64,000 nt of DNA from assembly GCF_040892615.1 (NCBI RefSeq), contig NZ_JBFRYC010000006.1:1-64000 (forward strand), given 5' to 3'. The first letter of the stretch is position 1. Each line of letters starts with the position of its first letter. Under the pieces are notes generated by a model, which saw only the letters and a list, made by a program, of their open reading frames with translations, did no database searches and was not told the origin of the DNA. A program made the translations under genes and the position numbers. Shown here piece by piece: positions 8,335 through 16,283 of the stretch. Origin of the DNA: Thioclava arctica. GTDB lineage: Bacteria > Pseudomonadota > Alphaproteobacteria > Rhodobacterales > Rhodobacteraceae.

Positions 8335-8594
8335 GTGAGCCTCCTCGAAATGAACGTATGTTCAATAATCTGCGGAGAAGGCACTTTTGTCCAGCCTTGT
8401 CAGATCATTGTGCAGGCGCAGAAATCGGCGGCCGATCACGTCTTGGCAAGTTCCCGCTGAGGCGTGGAACCAAAGCTATTGTAGAACACTTAAACAGGCG
8501 TAGATCAGCGAAACGGATCTATCCGAGTAGATCAACGAGACGGATCTATCCGAAAGCCAAGTGTTGGGGATACATCCCTTCAAAGGAGAGAAAA
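8335..8594. other. Divergent promoter region with operator-like repeats
   Basis: Shared upstream region of the SDR gene (minus) and the outer-membrane protein gene (plus). Apart from the tandem 27-bp repeats at 8500-8553, I see nothing specific. Confidence 0.5.
8500..8553. promoter_or_regulatory. Two tandem 27-bp repeats, each with a palindrome
   Basis: 8500-8526 and 8527-8553 are direct repeats differing at two positions. Each contains the perfect inverted repeat CGGAT-CT-ATCCG (8514-8525 and 8541-8552), so the palindrome centres are 27 bp apart. They lie 42 bp upstream of the start of the outer-membrane protein gene, where a dimeric repressor or activator could bind. The regulator is not identifiable from sequence alone. 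Confidence 0.55.
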
Positions 8595-9185
8595 ATGAAA
8601 CGCATTCTTATGAGCTCGAGCGTCCTTGCAGTTATCGGTGGCGCGGCATTCGCCGGCGGCTACACCGCCCCCGCAGCCGCACCCGTTGTGATGGCGGCCC
8701 CCGCACCGGTGATGCCGACCGCAGATTGGACCGGCTTCTATGCTGGTGCGCAATTGGGATATGGCAATGCGGATGACGGCGTGAAAGCGACCGGTGTCAC
8801 CGGCGGTCTTCATGGCGGCTATTTGTATGACTTTGGCAAATATGTTGCTGGCGCCGAGCTGGCATATTCCGGTGCCGATCTCAAAGACACCGCGAACAAC
8901 AGCAAGATCGACAACTTCACCGATCTCAAACTGATCGGCGGCGTGAAACAGGACAACTTCCTGTTCTACGGTGGCCTTGGTGCTTCGCATATCAAGGGTG
9001 ATCTCGCAGGCGGTATTTCGGCCAGCGATACGGTTCCGATGGCCACGCTGGGCGTGCGCTACCAAGTACGTCCGAACATGACCGTGGGTGGTGCGATTGA
9101 TTATCGCAAAGGGAACAACTTTGACGGCACCAATCAGGATCTGAGCCTGACCACCGTGTCGCTGTCGACCTCGTTCCAGTTCTAA
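8595..9185 (+). CDS. Outer-membrane beta-barrel protein (OmpA-like/OMP_b-brl family)
   Basis: A 196-aa secreted protein. A signal peptide of about 21 residues (MKRILMSSSVLAVIGGAAFA) is followed by a Pro/Ala-rich linker and then an eight-stranded-barrel-like domain beginning DWTGFYAGAQLGYG. Alternating aromatic and polar strands follow, and the last residue is Phe (TSFQF), as in outer-membrane barrels sorted by BAM. The start is set by AAAGGAGAG 5 nt upstream and by the signal peptide; the frame is open further upstream but not coding-like. Two palindromic repeats precede it and a terminator follows, so it is probably a regulated single-gene unit. Its cargo or role is unknown. Confidence 0.88.
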   Translation: MKRILMSSSVLAVIGGAAFAGGYTAPAAAPVVMAAPAPVMPTADWTGFYAGAQLGYGNADDGVKATGVTGGLHGGYLYDFGKYVAGAELAYSGADLKDTANNSKIDNFTDLKLIGGVKQDNFLFYGGLGASHIKGDLAGGISASDTVPMATLGVRYQVRPNMTVGGAIDYRKGNNFDGTNQDLSLTTVSLSTSFQF

Positions 9186-9210
9186 GCGATCTGTCGCAAC
9201 GCGCAAAATT

Positions 9211-9241
9211 GGGGGCGTGGGCTATGGCCTGCGCCCCTTTT
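9211..9241 (+). terminator. Terminator after the outer-membrane protein gene
   Basis: GGGGCG (9212-9217) pairs with CGCCCC (9232-9237), followed by TTTT. It lies 26 nt past the stop and between convergent genes, so it may act in both directions. Confidence 0.65.
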
Positions 9242-9246
9242 GCATA

Positions 9247-9858
9247 TCAATAATCGGGACGGATCAGGCCCAGTCCGCGCAGATACACTCCGATCCCACT
9301 TTCCAGCAGGTCCTCGGGGGCATAGGGCGCGCGGTTGCCCTCGCGGGCATATAGCTCCACCACGCCATGGCTCATCGCCCAGATATGGGCCGAAACCATC
9401 GCCACAGGAGGGCGGCGATCGCGGGGCAAATGCGCCATCAAGGCCTCGGTGGCGCGCTCCATCACGCGATCCGCGCGCTCAGCGACCTTTGACAACTCCG
9501 TCGAGCGATTGGGGGAGATGCCGCTTTCAAACATCGCCATGTAGTGACCGGGATATTGGCGCGCAAAAGCAAGATAAGCCCGCCCGGTGGCTGAAAACGC
9601 CGCCAGCGCCGTGGGTTTGCCATCGTTCCACGCATTTTCCAGTACATCGCCGAAAATCAGATAGCCTTGGCGCGCGCATTCCACGATCAGGTCTTCGCGC
9701 CCCTCGAAGTGGCGATAGACGGCTGCGGGGGTGACGCCTGCGCGTTTGGCCGCCTCAGACAGGGTAAAGCCGGTCGGGCCTTTTTCCTCGATCAGCGCCA
9801 GCGCCGATGCCACCAGCGCCTGACGCAAATTGCCGTGGTGATACCCTTGCTTAGACAT
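9247..9858 (-). CDS. TetR-family regulator (TetR_C WHG type)
   Basis: A 203-aa TetR repressor. The N-terminal helix-turn-helix spans about residues 25-55 (FTLSEAAKRAGVTPAAVYRHFEGREDL), and the C-terminal ligand domain has the WHG-type pattern ending in LYLRGLGL-like residues. Its start overlaps the end of the upstream ppk2 gene by 8 bp, so the two are probably co-transcribed. The effector and targets are unknown; the frequent link of this subfamily to acyl-CoA or lipid stress is family knowledge, not seen here. Confidence 0.88.
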   Translation of the reverse strand: MSKQGYHHGNLRQALVASALALIEEKGPTGFTLSEAAKRAGVTPAAVYRHFEGREDLIVECARQGYLIFGDVLENAWNDGKPTALAAFSATGRAYLAFARQYPGHYMAMFESGISPNRSTELSKVAERADRVMERATEALMAHLPRDRRPPVAMVSAHIWAMSHGVVELYAREGNRAPYAPEDLLESGIGVYLRGLGLIRPDY

Positions 9859-10747
9859 TCAGTATATCGATGCCGCCGCAGATAGATGTATCAACCTTAC
9901 CAATCGCTTGCGGGTCTTTCTTCGCGTAATCTACCGCGTCCAGAATGGTCTGGATTGCCGCGATACGGGCGCGTTTTTTGTCGTCCGAGCGGATCACCGT
10001 CCACGGCGCGTGCTTGGTATCGGAACGCTCCAACGTGTCCTGAATGGCCTCACTATAGGCGTCCCAGCGCTTCAGCCCCTCAACGTCGATCCAGCTCAGC
10101 TTCCACTGTTTGAGCAAATCACCCTCGCGCGCCAGAAATCGGCGCAACTGTTCGGCGCGATCCACATTCAGCCACAGCTTAACGAGAATGATCCCGTCAT
10201 CAACCAACATCTTTTCAAAATCAGGGAGTTGCGCGAAGAAGTGCATGCGTTGTTGCGGGGTGCAAAAGCCAAAAACATGCTCCACCACACCGCGATTGTA
10301 CCACGAGCGGTCAAACATCGCGATTTCTCCGGCGGCGGGCAGCCAGTCGACATAGCGCTGAAAATACCATTGCGTCGCTTCGGTCTCGGTGGGCTTGGGC
10401 AGCGCCACCACATAGGCCGAGCGCGGATTGAGGTTCTGGCGCAAACGTCCGATCGTGCCGCCTTTTCCCGCCGCGTCGCGCCCCTCAAACACCACCGCCA
10501 ATCGCTTGCCGGTCTCTTTCATATCCCAAAGCATTTTGACCAGTTCGACCTGCAAGGCCTCCATCTGGCGATCATAGTCTTTTCGCTTTAACTCTTCCTT
10601 GTAAGGATATGACTTTGCAAGAATATCATCTTTGCCGGCCTGTTCGATCGCTTTGCGTACAGCCTCTGGGGCCTCGTTGCGCAGATAGTCTGTAATCTCG
10701 CCGACAAAGGGGATGTCGAGCGGATCTTTGGGCTTGTCCTTGGCCAT
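9851..10747 (-). CDS. ppk2: Polyphosphate kinase 2
   Basis: A 298-aa PPK2 class I enzyme that moves phosphate between polyphosphate and nucleoside diphosphates, in the cytoplasm. Walker A is FEGRDAAGKGG near residue 88; then come the family block LNPRSAYVVALPKPTETE, the Walker B-like MFDRSWYNR, and the lid region RFLAREGDLLKQWKLS. The C-terminal WTVIRSDDKKRARIAAI is typical. The start at 10747 is chosen for GAGGAGG upstream; an open frame reaches 10888 without similarity. The 3' end overlaps a tetR gene. Family members act in nucleotide balance and polyphosphate use under stress. Confidence 0.95.
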   Translation of the reverse strand: MAKDKPKDPLDIPFVGEITDYLRNEAPEAVRKAIEQAGKDDILAKSYPYKEELKRKDYDRQMEALQVELVKMLWDMKETGKRLAVVFEGRDAAGKGGTIGRLRQNLNPRSAYVVALPKPTETEATQWYFQRYVDWLPAAGEIAMFDRSWYNRGVVEHVFGFCTPQQRMHFFAQLPDFEKMLVDDGIILVKLWLNVDRAEQLRRFLAREGDLLKQWKLSWIDVEGLKRWDAYSEAIQDTLERSDTKHAPWTVIRSDDKKRARIAAIQTILDAVDYAKKDPQAIGKVDTSICGGIDILNV

Positions 10748-10920
10748 GTCAGCCTCCTCGTTTGGCGCAGTATGGGGCGCGGCTGGGACCGGTGCAAGAC
10801 ACAGGAGGTGCGCGCAGGGCCATAGGCCGCGCTTCGCGTCTGTCGAACGCAAGAAATGGGCGCGGTCTTTGCTTTCATCTAGCGCCAAATACTCCCGCCG
10901 GAGGCACTCTGTCTGGCGCG

Positions 10921-11880
10921 CTAGCGTCGTGTGGCGCGCGCCTCGACCCGGTCGACCGCGGCAATCACCTGATCGGTTGCGACTTGGGGCGTCATATGGC
11001 CGATACCGGGCAGCGAGATCAACTCGGCACCAGGCACCTCACGGGTAAAGGGGATGGCGTGGATTTTCTCGCCCACAATCGTGTCGGCATCGCCATGCAC
11101 CGACACGACGGGCAATTTCAGATCGGCGTAATCGGGGATCATCCGTTTGATTTGGGCCTTTAACTCGGCGCGCTGGCGTGCGTTCACGCGCATCGTGCCC
11201 TCGCGCAGGGTCATGCCGGGGCCAAACCAGCGCGCATAGCCTTGTGGCATCTCTTGGGGCGCAAAGACCGCCTCGACCTCCGAGGTCAGCACCGCAGGGG
11301 GCGTCCAGGCAGAAATCAGCGGCACGGCAAGCGCCTGACCCAAGGGCGGGGCCGTGATTTGATAGAGCATCGGCAGCGGCGTGGACCACATTTGCGAGGG
11401 GGACGAGACCGGCACAAGGCCGGACAGTGTATCGGGCAGGGTGACCGCCCAGGCAATCGCCACCGCCCCGCCATAGGAATGCCCCAGCACGATCGGTTTG
11501 CGCGCCCCGGCCGCGTAACTGGCCTGTTGCAGCAGCTCCGCCTGATCAAAGATCGTGTCGTGATCGGCAGGAAGCGGATCGGACCAGCCAAATCCGGGAC
11601 GATCTGGCACGAAAACCCGGTAGCGCTTGGCCAGTTCAGGCGCCAAGGCAAAGGTCAAATCCCGCGCCGAGCCCGACGCTCCATGGATCAGCACCAGATC
11701 CGGGCCTTGATCGCCCAGTATCACCATATGCACGCGCCGCCCGCCCACAGTGACGAATTCGCCATCAGGCGGATAGCGCGCCTCGGCGGTGCGCGCGCGC
11801 CAAATATCCAGGCCCCAAGTGGCCCCGCTCAGCACGAGCGTCACAAGGATCGCACTAGAGACCAATCTCAGCCATGTCAT
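10921..11880 (-). CDS. Alpha/beta-fold hydrolase with N-terminal membrane anchor
   Basis: A 319-aa alpha/beta hydrolase. A hydrophobic segment at residues 5-22 (RLVSSAILVTLVLSGATW) is a signal or membrane anchor. HG oxyanion motif LVLIHGASGSARD is at about residue 62, nucleophile elbow GHSYGG near 138, a catalytic Asp is probable in HGDADTIV, and the His in GIGHMTPQ. Substrate cannot be told; lipase/esterase or haloperoxidase-like members share this layout. The 5' end overlaps the end of metA by 26 bp on the same strand, suggesting translational coupling in one transcript. Confidence 0.85.
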   Translation of the reverse strand: MTWLRLVSSAILVTLVLSGATWGLDIWRARTAEARYPPDGEFVTVGGRRVHMVILGDQGPDLVLIHGASGSARDLTFALAPELAKRYRVFVPDRPGFGWSDPLPADHDTIFDQAELLQQASYAAGARKPIVLGHSYGGAVAIAWAVTLPDTLSGLVPVSSPSQMWSTPLPMLYQITAPPLGQALAVPLISAWTPPAVLTSEVEAVFAPQEMPQGYARWFGPGMTLREGTMRVNARQRAELKAQIKRMIPDYADLKLPVVSVHGDADTIVGEKIHAIPFTREVPGAELISLPGIGHMTPQVATDQVIAAVDRVEARATRR

Positions 11881-12775
11881 ACGGAGTCCCCTGATAGATC
11901 TCGTTTATCCAGTTGCCGTAAAGCAGGTGGGCGTGGCTTTTCCAGCGGTTCGTGGGCGTCTGGCTCGGGTCGTTCTGGGGGTAGTAATTCGCCGGCACGT
12001 TGATTGGTTTCCCGGATTCAACATCGCGGTCATATTCTTCCTTCAGCGTGGTGCTGTCATATTCCAGATGGTTGAAGACATAGAGCGCGCGATGGGCGCG
12101 GTCTTCGACGAGGCAGGGGCCAGTGTCGTCGGAATGCAGCAGCGTAAGCATGCCCGCCGCTTCCAACTCGGAGCGCTTCATCTCGGTCCAGCGGCTAACC
12201 GGGATCAGCAGATCGTCCGAAAAGCCGCGCAAGTAAGGCGAGGCGGGCGCGCAGTTGCGATGGCGAAAACAGCCAAAGGCCTTGTGATCAAGCGGATGTT
12301 TCGCGACGCCTTGGAAATGATGCGCCATCGCCATGCCGCCCCAGCACACGCCGAAGGTGGAAAACACATGGCTTTGCGTCCATTCGAAGACCTGTTGCAA
12401 TTCGCTCCAGTAATCGACCTCCTCAAAGGGGATTTGTTCAATGGGCGCGCCGGTGATGATCAGCCCGTCGAATTTCTCGCCCGTCGCCGCGACCTCGCCG
12501 AAGGAGCGGTAGAATTCCTCCATATGCTCGGCGGCGGTGTTGCGCGTGACGTGATCGGACATCTTGATCAACTGAAAGTCGATCTGCAACGGCGTCGCGC
12601 CGATCAGCCGGGCGAACTGGTTCTCGGTCTGGATTTTCTTCGGCATCAGATTGAGCAAGCCAATCCGGATCGGTCGAATTTCCTGGGACTGTGCGCGCGT
12701 GGGCGACATCACCATCACGCCTTCCCGCGACAAAACGTCAAAGGCGGGGAGATTTTCTGGGAGCGTGATAGGCAT
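11855..12775 (-). CDS. metA: Homoserine O-acetyltransferase (MetA family)
   Basis: A 306-aa enzyme of the MetA fold, first committed step of methionine synthesis, acylating L-homoserine in the cytoplasm. Family marks are IGLLNLMPKKIQTE near the N-terminus, the nucleophile Cys in STFGVCWGGMA, catalytic His in FNHLEY, and Glu/His further on. At the position that decides the acyl donor, the sequence reads TGAPIEQIPF: Glu where E. coli MetA has Gly. In characterised MetA enzymes Glu goes with acetyl-CoA and Gly with succinyl-CoA, so this is most likely an acetyltransferase (MetAA). I looked for a SAM-II riboswitch in the short leader and did not find a convincing one. Confidence 0.92.
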   Translation of the reverse strand: MPITLPENLPAFDVLSREGVMVMSPTRAQSQEIRPIRIGLLNLMPKKIQTENQFARLIGATPLQIDFQLIKMSDHVTRNTAAEHMEEFYRSFGEVAATGEKFDGLIITGAPIEQIPFEEVDYWSELQQVFEWTQSHVFSTFGVCWGGMAMAHHFQGVAKHPLDHKAFGCFRHRNCAPASPYLRGFSDDLLIPVSRWTEMKRSELEAAGMLTLLHSDDTGPCLVEDRAHRALYVFNHLEYDSTTLKEEYDRDVESGKPINVPANYYPQNDPSQTPTNRWKSHAHLLYGNWINEIYQGTPYDMAEIGL

Positions 12776-12827
12776 TTTTTCAGTCTCTTATCGTTTTAAG
12801 TTGCTACGGATTGCGGCCCGTTTCGGA

Positions 12828-13682
12828 TCACTCTGGCAGCGCATCCGCGATCAGGGCGGCAAACCCTTTGGCGTCGCGCACACGATATAGATCTTGCGCA
12901 CGAATTTTCACGCCCCAATTTCGTGCCATCGCCGCATAGCGCGGCTGGCGATGCGCGAGGGCCTGCGCATAGGTCCAGCGCACGAAGTCATCGGGGTCGA
13001 CCTTGTCCTCGGCCACGCCCTTGAGCGCGCGATATTCGGCCCATTTGCTGGCCAGAAACGCGGGCTGATAATACATCGGTTTGGGGGCGCGATCGAACCG
13101 CTCCACCAGTTCGGCGGTATGCGCGTCTGACCCTTCGATCCAGACCAGCAGCAGGTTTTGCGACAACGCATGCAAGATCGGATCGTTCGGGTCGTCGGGC
13201 TCGACCACCTCGCAGATCGAGCCGCCACTGTCGCAGACGAAATTTTCGATCCCGTAAATATCTTGCGCGCGATGGATGAAATGCGCGGTGTCGAGCAGGG
13301 CGAATTTCTCGGCCTCGCGATGCTCGCTTTGGCGATACATGTAGTCCTCGAAGGGCAGGCCACCCTTGGTCGGATCGCCCGGTTTGCCCAGATAGGTCGA
13401 GAGCGGCGCAAGATTATCAAAGGTGATGTTGGAGGCGATATAGACCGAATCCGTGCGCAAAAGCTCTGCTAGAAACGGGTTTTTCATCGCTTCGCGTTTG
13501 AAATTATCCGCGATCCGCTCGCCCATATAGCGCGTGCCGATCCGGTAATCGACCGAGTAGTGAAACCAGCCCGCATCGCGCAGCAAATCTGCAGCCCAAG
13601 TCTTGCCCAAGCCCGACATGCCAAATAACAGCACGCGTTTGTCTTTGGCCGCCAGCCACTCGTGGCGATTGGAATAGATCAT
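12828..13682 (-). CDS. Conserved P-loop ATPase of unknown function
   Basis: A 284-aa protein with Walker A FGMSGLGKTWAADLL at about residues 20-34, a kinase-like arrangement and a possible base-binding region (YSVDYRIGTRYMGE). A middle block carries NFVCDSGGSICEVV and then LLLVWIEGSDAHTAELVERF, which could be Walker B. It looks like a nucleotide or small-molecule kinase-type NTPase conserved in Rhodobacterales, but I do not know a characterised member. It lies 52 bp upstream of metA on the same strand and is probably co-transcribed with it. Function not assigned. Confidence 0.75.
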   Translation of the reverse strand: MIYSNRHEWLAAKDKRVLLFGMSGLGKTWAADLLRDAGWFHYSVDYRIGTRYMGERIADNFKREAMKNPFLAELLRTDSVYIASNITFDNLAPLSTYLGKPGDPTKGGLPFEDYMYRQSEHREAEKFALLDTAHFIHRAQDIYGIENFVCDSGGSICEVVEPDDPNDPILHALSQNLLLVWIEGSDAHTAELVERFDRAPKPMYYQPAFLASKWAEYRALKGVAEDKVDPDDFVRWTYAQALAHRQPRYAAMARNWGVKIRAQDLYRVRDAKGFAALIADALPE

Positions 13683-13742
13683 GCCCGGCCCCTCATACCC
13701 GTCCGTGTCTTTGCCCTTCCTTAGCGTGCGCAGGCGGGCGCG

Positions 13743-14675
13743 TCACGGAGTTTTGGGGGCAGGCGGGCGTTGCGCGGGTTTGGCGTTGAGGATGGCAAGG
13801 CCGATTGCAAGCAGGATGAAGCCCAGCATCTCCGCCCAGCCCAGTCGCTCGCCGTAGACTGCCCAGCCCGCGACGATCGCCACCGGCGGGATCAGCAGCG
13901 TCACCAGCGCCAGATTAGCCGCGCCAGCCAGCGCCAGAATGCGGTAATAGAGCAGATAGGCCAACGCCGAGCAGCCCACCGCCAGCCAGATCATCGCCGC
14001 CCAGACCGAGGGCGCAAAATCCAGCTGCGGCACGCCCTCAAACACCAACATCAGCGGCAAGGTCCAAAGCGCCCCGCCTGTCAGCATGCCTGCCGCGGCG
14101 ACCTCGGGGCGCATCTTGCGGGTCGCAAAGCGCGCATAAGCGCCCGCAAAGCCATAGCTGGTGGCCGCGCCCAGAATGGCGATCTGGCCCGCCGAGGTCA
14201 GATCAAACCCGCCAAGTGCGCCGGGCCCAATCGCCACGATGACCCCGGCGAAACCGATCGCAATGCCAAGCGCCTTGCGCGCGCTCAGACGTTCATCGCG
14301 AAACACCAAGGCCGCGATCAGCGCCCCGAATATCGCGGTCGAGGCGTTCAGGATCGACGCCAGGCCGCTATCGATATGTTTCTGCCCCCAAACGATCAGC
14401 GTGAAGGGAATGGCGTTATTGAGCAGACCCATCACCGCGAAATGTACGATCATGCGCGCATCGCGCCCCACCGGGATGGCGCGAAACGCCACCCACAACC
14501 AAAGCAGAACCGCACCAATGGAGACGCGAATGAACACCACGGTGAACACATCCGCCCCCGCGAGGGCTGCACGGTTGGACAGGAACGATGAGCCCCAGAT
14601 CAGCGCAAGCGCGGCCAGCAAGGCCCAAACGAGCGGGGAGAGCGAAATCGGGGTGGGGGCGGGGTGGTGTTTCAT
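13743..14675 (-). CDS. EamA/DMT-family membrane exporter
   Basis: A 310-aa inner-membrane protein with about ten hydrophobic segments in two EamA repeats. The first begins LVWALLAALALIWGSSFL with the typical WGSSF motif, the second near residue 155 (GQIAILGAATSYGFAGAYAR). This layout belongs to the drug/metabolite transporter superfamily (RhaT/YdcZ-like), whose members export amino acids or metabolites. The ATG at 14675 is chosen because the open frame upstream to 14762 runs across a terminator stem. Substrate unknown. Confidence 0.88.
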   Translation of the reverse strand: MKHHPAPTPISLSPLVWALLAALALIWGSSFLSNRAALAGADVFTVVFIRVSIGAVLLWLWVAFRAIPVGRDARMIVHFAVMGLLNNAIPFTLIVWGQKHIDSGLASILNASTAIFGALIAALVFRDERLSARKALGIAIGFAGVIVAIGPGALGGFDLTSAGQIAILGAATSYGFAGAYARFATRKMRPEVAAAGMLTGGALWTLPLMLVFEGVPQLDFAPSVWAAMIWLAVGCSALAYLLYYRILALAGAANLALVTLLIPPVAIVAGWAVYGERLGWAEMLGFILLAIGLAILNAKPAQRPPAPKTP

Positions 14676-14730
14676 GTGCCAAGCGATAGGGCGCAATCGC
14701 GGCGCGCGCCACCCGGAAGTTGCAACAAAG

Positions 14731-14760
14731 AAAAGCCCCGCGTTAAGGGCGGGGCTTTTC
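14731..14760 (-). terminator. Strong terminator between fadL and the DMT gene
   Basis: Perfect 11-bp inverted repeat AAAAGCCCCGC (14731-14741) and GCGGGGCTTTT (14749-14759) with a 7-nt loop. The minus strand then has a U tract from the stem. It follows the fadL stop by about 27 nt and also separates it from the DMT gene; it is symmetric and could act both ways. Confidence 0.8.
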
Positions 14761-14786
14761 AAGGTCTATCTCAGATCAGGCGAGGA

Positions 14787-15911
14787 TCAGAAGTTGATCC
14801 CAACGCGCACGCCCGCACCCCAACCGGAGTTGCCGGAGAAGTCGCCGCCTGTGCCAGCAACGATCGGGTTGGTTTTAGCATCCCCAATATCAACATAGCG
14901 AAGGCCGCCGGTGATCTTGATATTATCGGTTGCCTGATAGCTCGCGGCCAGCGAGACCGACTTGTAGCCATCTGTCGGGCCGAGGTTGCCGGTGGTGCCT
15001 GGCTGGGTTTTCTCATAGCCAAACATGACCGCGCCCGACCACTGATCGTTGAAGCGACGGCCGACGCCGAGGGTCCAAGAGGTTGAGTTGTTGTTATAAT
15101 CCACTAGGGCGCCTAGACCGGCGACCTCGTTGTAAGCCGGGGGGGTGATGTTGAACTGCGTCCAATGCACCCAACGCACCGACCCCATCAGTAGCGTGTC
15201 TTTGGCGATGCCGGTCTGGAATTCGAGATTGATCGACTCGGGCACCGTCGTCGTGAACTGATTGGTGCTTGCGCCAAGCAGAGTGGGATCCGTGCCCCAT
15301 TCCGTCGACGTGAACTTGTGGTCGATCTTGGAGTTGTAAGTCAAAGCCACGCGTGCGGCAATCTCTGGCTTTTCCCATGCAACACCGATGACGTAACCGA
15401 CATCGGTTTCGTTCGAGGTTTTGAGCGAATAAGCGCCGCCAAAGGCCGGAACATTTACCGCGGGCAAGTATGCTTCGCCCTTGGCCTGTTCGATGCGCAG
15501 GCCGCCATAAACCGAAAAGTTCTGCGGCAGTTTGTAGCGAACAAGACCGGTGATAGCATTTGAACTGATTGTCGCAGTTGATCCTGCCAGCGGATAGCCA
15601 GTACCGGTCGGATACCCAACATTCGCACCGATCGGTTGATCAAGAACGATTGCGACGTCGATTTTGTCGCTCAGCGCCTGCTTATAGCCAAGGCTATAGG
15701 TGCCATATCCCGGCGCCATATCGCCTGACGACGACCCATTCAACGAAAAGCTACCCGACACATCGGGGTTGAACCCACCGATGTTGAATTCTGCGTAATT
15801 ACCTTTTTCAAACAGAATGCCGGTCGATTGCGTGGACCGCTCCACGCCGCCAGCCTGTGCCATCCCGGCGCTCAGCGCCACGACCGCAGCCGTCGTCATA
15901 ACACGTTTCAT
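14787..15911 (-). CDS. fadL: FadL/OmpP1-type outer-membrane fatty acid transporter
   Basis: A 374-aa outer-membrane protein. A 20-residue signal peptide (MKRVMTTAAVVALSAGMAQA) precedes the mature start GGVERSTQSTGILFEKGNYAEF, the hatch-domain start typical of FadL. Fourteen or so amphipathic strands follow (for example VALTYNSKIDHKF, SVRWVHWTQFNI, GGLRYVDIGDA), and the protein ends in Phe. It should carry long-chain fatty acids or other hydrophobic compounds across the outer membrane. A strong terminator follows. Two inverted repeats upstream (15997-16008 and 16056-16069) may be operators. Confidence 0.9.
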   Translation of the reverse strand: MKRVMTTAAVVALSAGMAQAGGVERSTQSTGILFEKGNYAEFNIGGFNPDVSGSFSLNGSSSGDMAPGYGTYSLGYKQALSDKIDVAIVLDQPIGANVGYPTGTGYPLAGSTATISSNAITGLVRYKLPQNFSVYGGLRIEQAKGEAYLPAVNVPAFGGAYSLKTSNETDVGYVIGVAWEKPEIAARVALTYNSKIDHKFTSTEWGTDPTLLGASTNQFTTTVPESINLEFQTGIAKDTLLMGSVRWVHWTQFNITPPAYNEVAGLGALVDYNNNSTSWTLGVGRRFNDQWSGAVMFGYEKTQPGTTGNLGPTDGYKSVSLAASYQATDNIKITGGLRYVDIGDAKTNPIVAGTGGDFSGNSGWGAGVRVGINF

Positions 15912-15996
15912 GATGTTCCTCTTCCCTAACGTATGTCTTGGTTCCCTAACTAAAATCCTATCATCCAGATGGCGTAGATCAATTCGGCTTGATAGC

Positions 15997-16069
15997 TGAC
16001 GCTACGTCCAAATATCATGCTGCCGCGCAGTTTGTGGCGTGCAGGCCACGCTTTTTGACGTCTACGTCA
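15997..16069. promoter_or_regulatory. Pair of TGACGT-type inverted repeats upstream of fadL
   Basis: 16056-16069 is a perfect inverted repeat TGACGT-CT-ACGTCA. 15997-16008 is a near copy (TGACG-CT-ACGTC) lacking one base. They lie about 85 and 145 bp upstream of the fadL start and downstream of the small membrane gene. Symmetry and duplication suggest a dimeric regulator; no regulator can be named from the sequence. Confidence 0.4.
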
Positions 16070-16087
16070 CCTTTCGAACTGACAAGT

Positions 16088-16213
16088 TTAGAAAATCCCG
16101 AAGAATCGGGCCGCAGCCAGCGCGATCAACCAGAACGTGCCCAAGGCGGTCGCAATCAAAACAGTGGCCCAAAGGGTCAGGCGAGGGGCCGGAATATGGG
16201 GTTTGTGGCGCAT
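16088..16213 (-). CDS. Small single-pass membrane protein
   Basis: A 41-codon gene beginning MRHKPHIPAPRLTLWATVLI: a basic, Pro-rich cytoplasmic head and one long hydrophobic segment (about residues 13-38) ending in RFFGIF. The ATG at 16213 has AAGGA about 5 nt upstream; the open frame continues to 16291 but without a better start. It lies between fadL and a divergent GNAT gene. Function unknown; the membrane helix and good ribosome site favour a real gene. Confidence 0.5.
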   Translation of the reverse strand: MRHKPHIPAPRLTLWATVLIATALGTFWLIALAAARFFGIF

Positions 16214-16283
16214 CGCTTTCCTTTTCGCGCTGGGGGCAGGGCCTATTAAGCCATCGTTAGGTGAATCCTGTCTTAACGGGGGC

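Noticed and set aside
12776..12840. Possible SAM-II-type riboswitch in the metA leader
   Set aside because: Alphaproteobacterial metA genes often carry one, but the 52-bp leader and the preceding bases do not show the conserved pseudoknot pattern that I could match.
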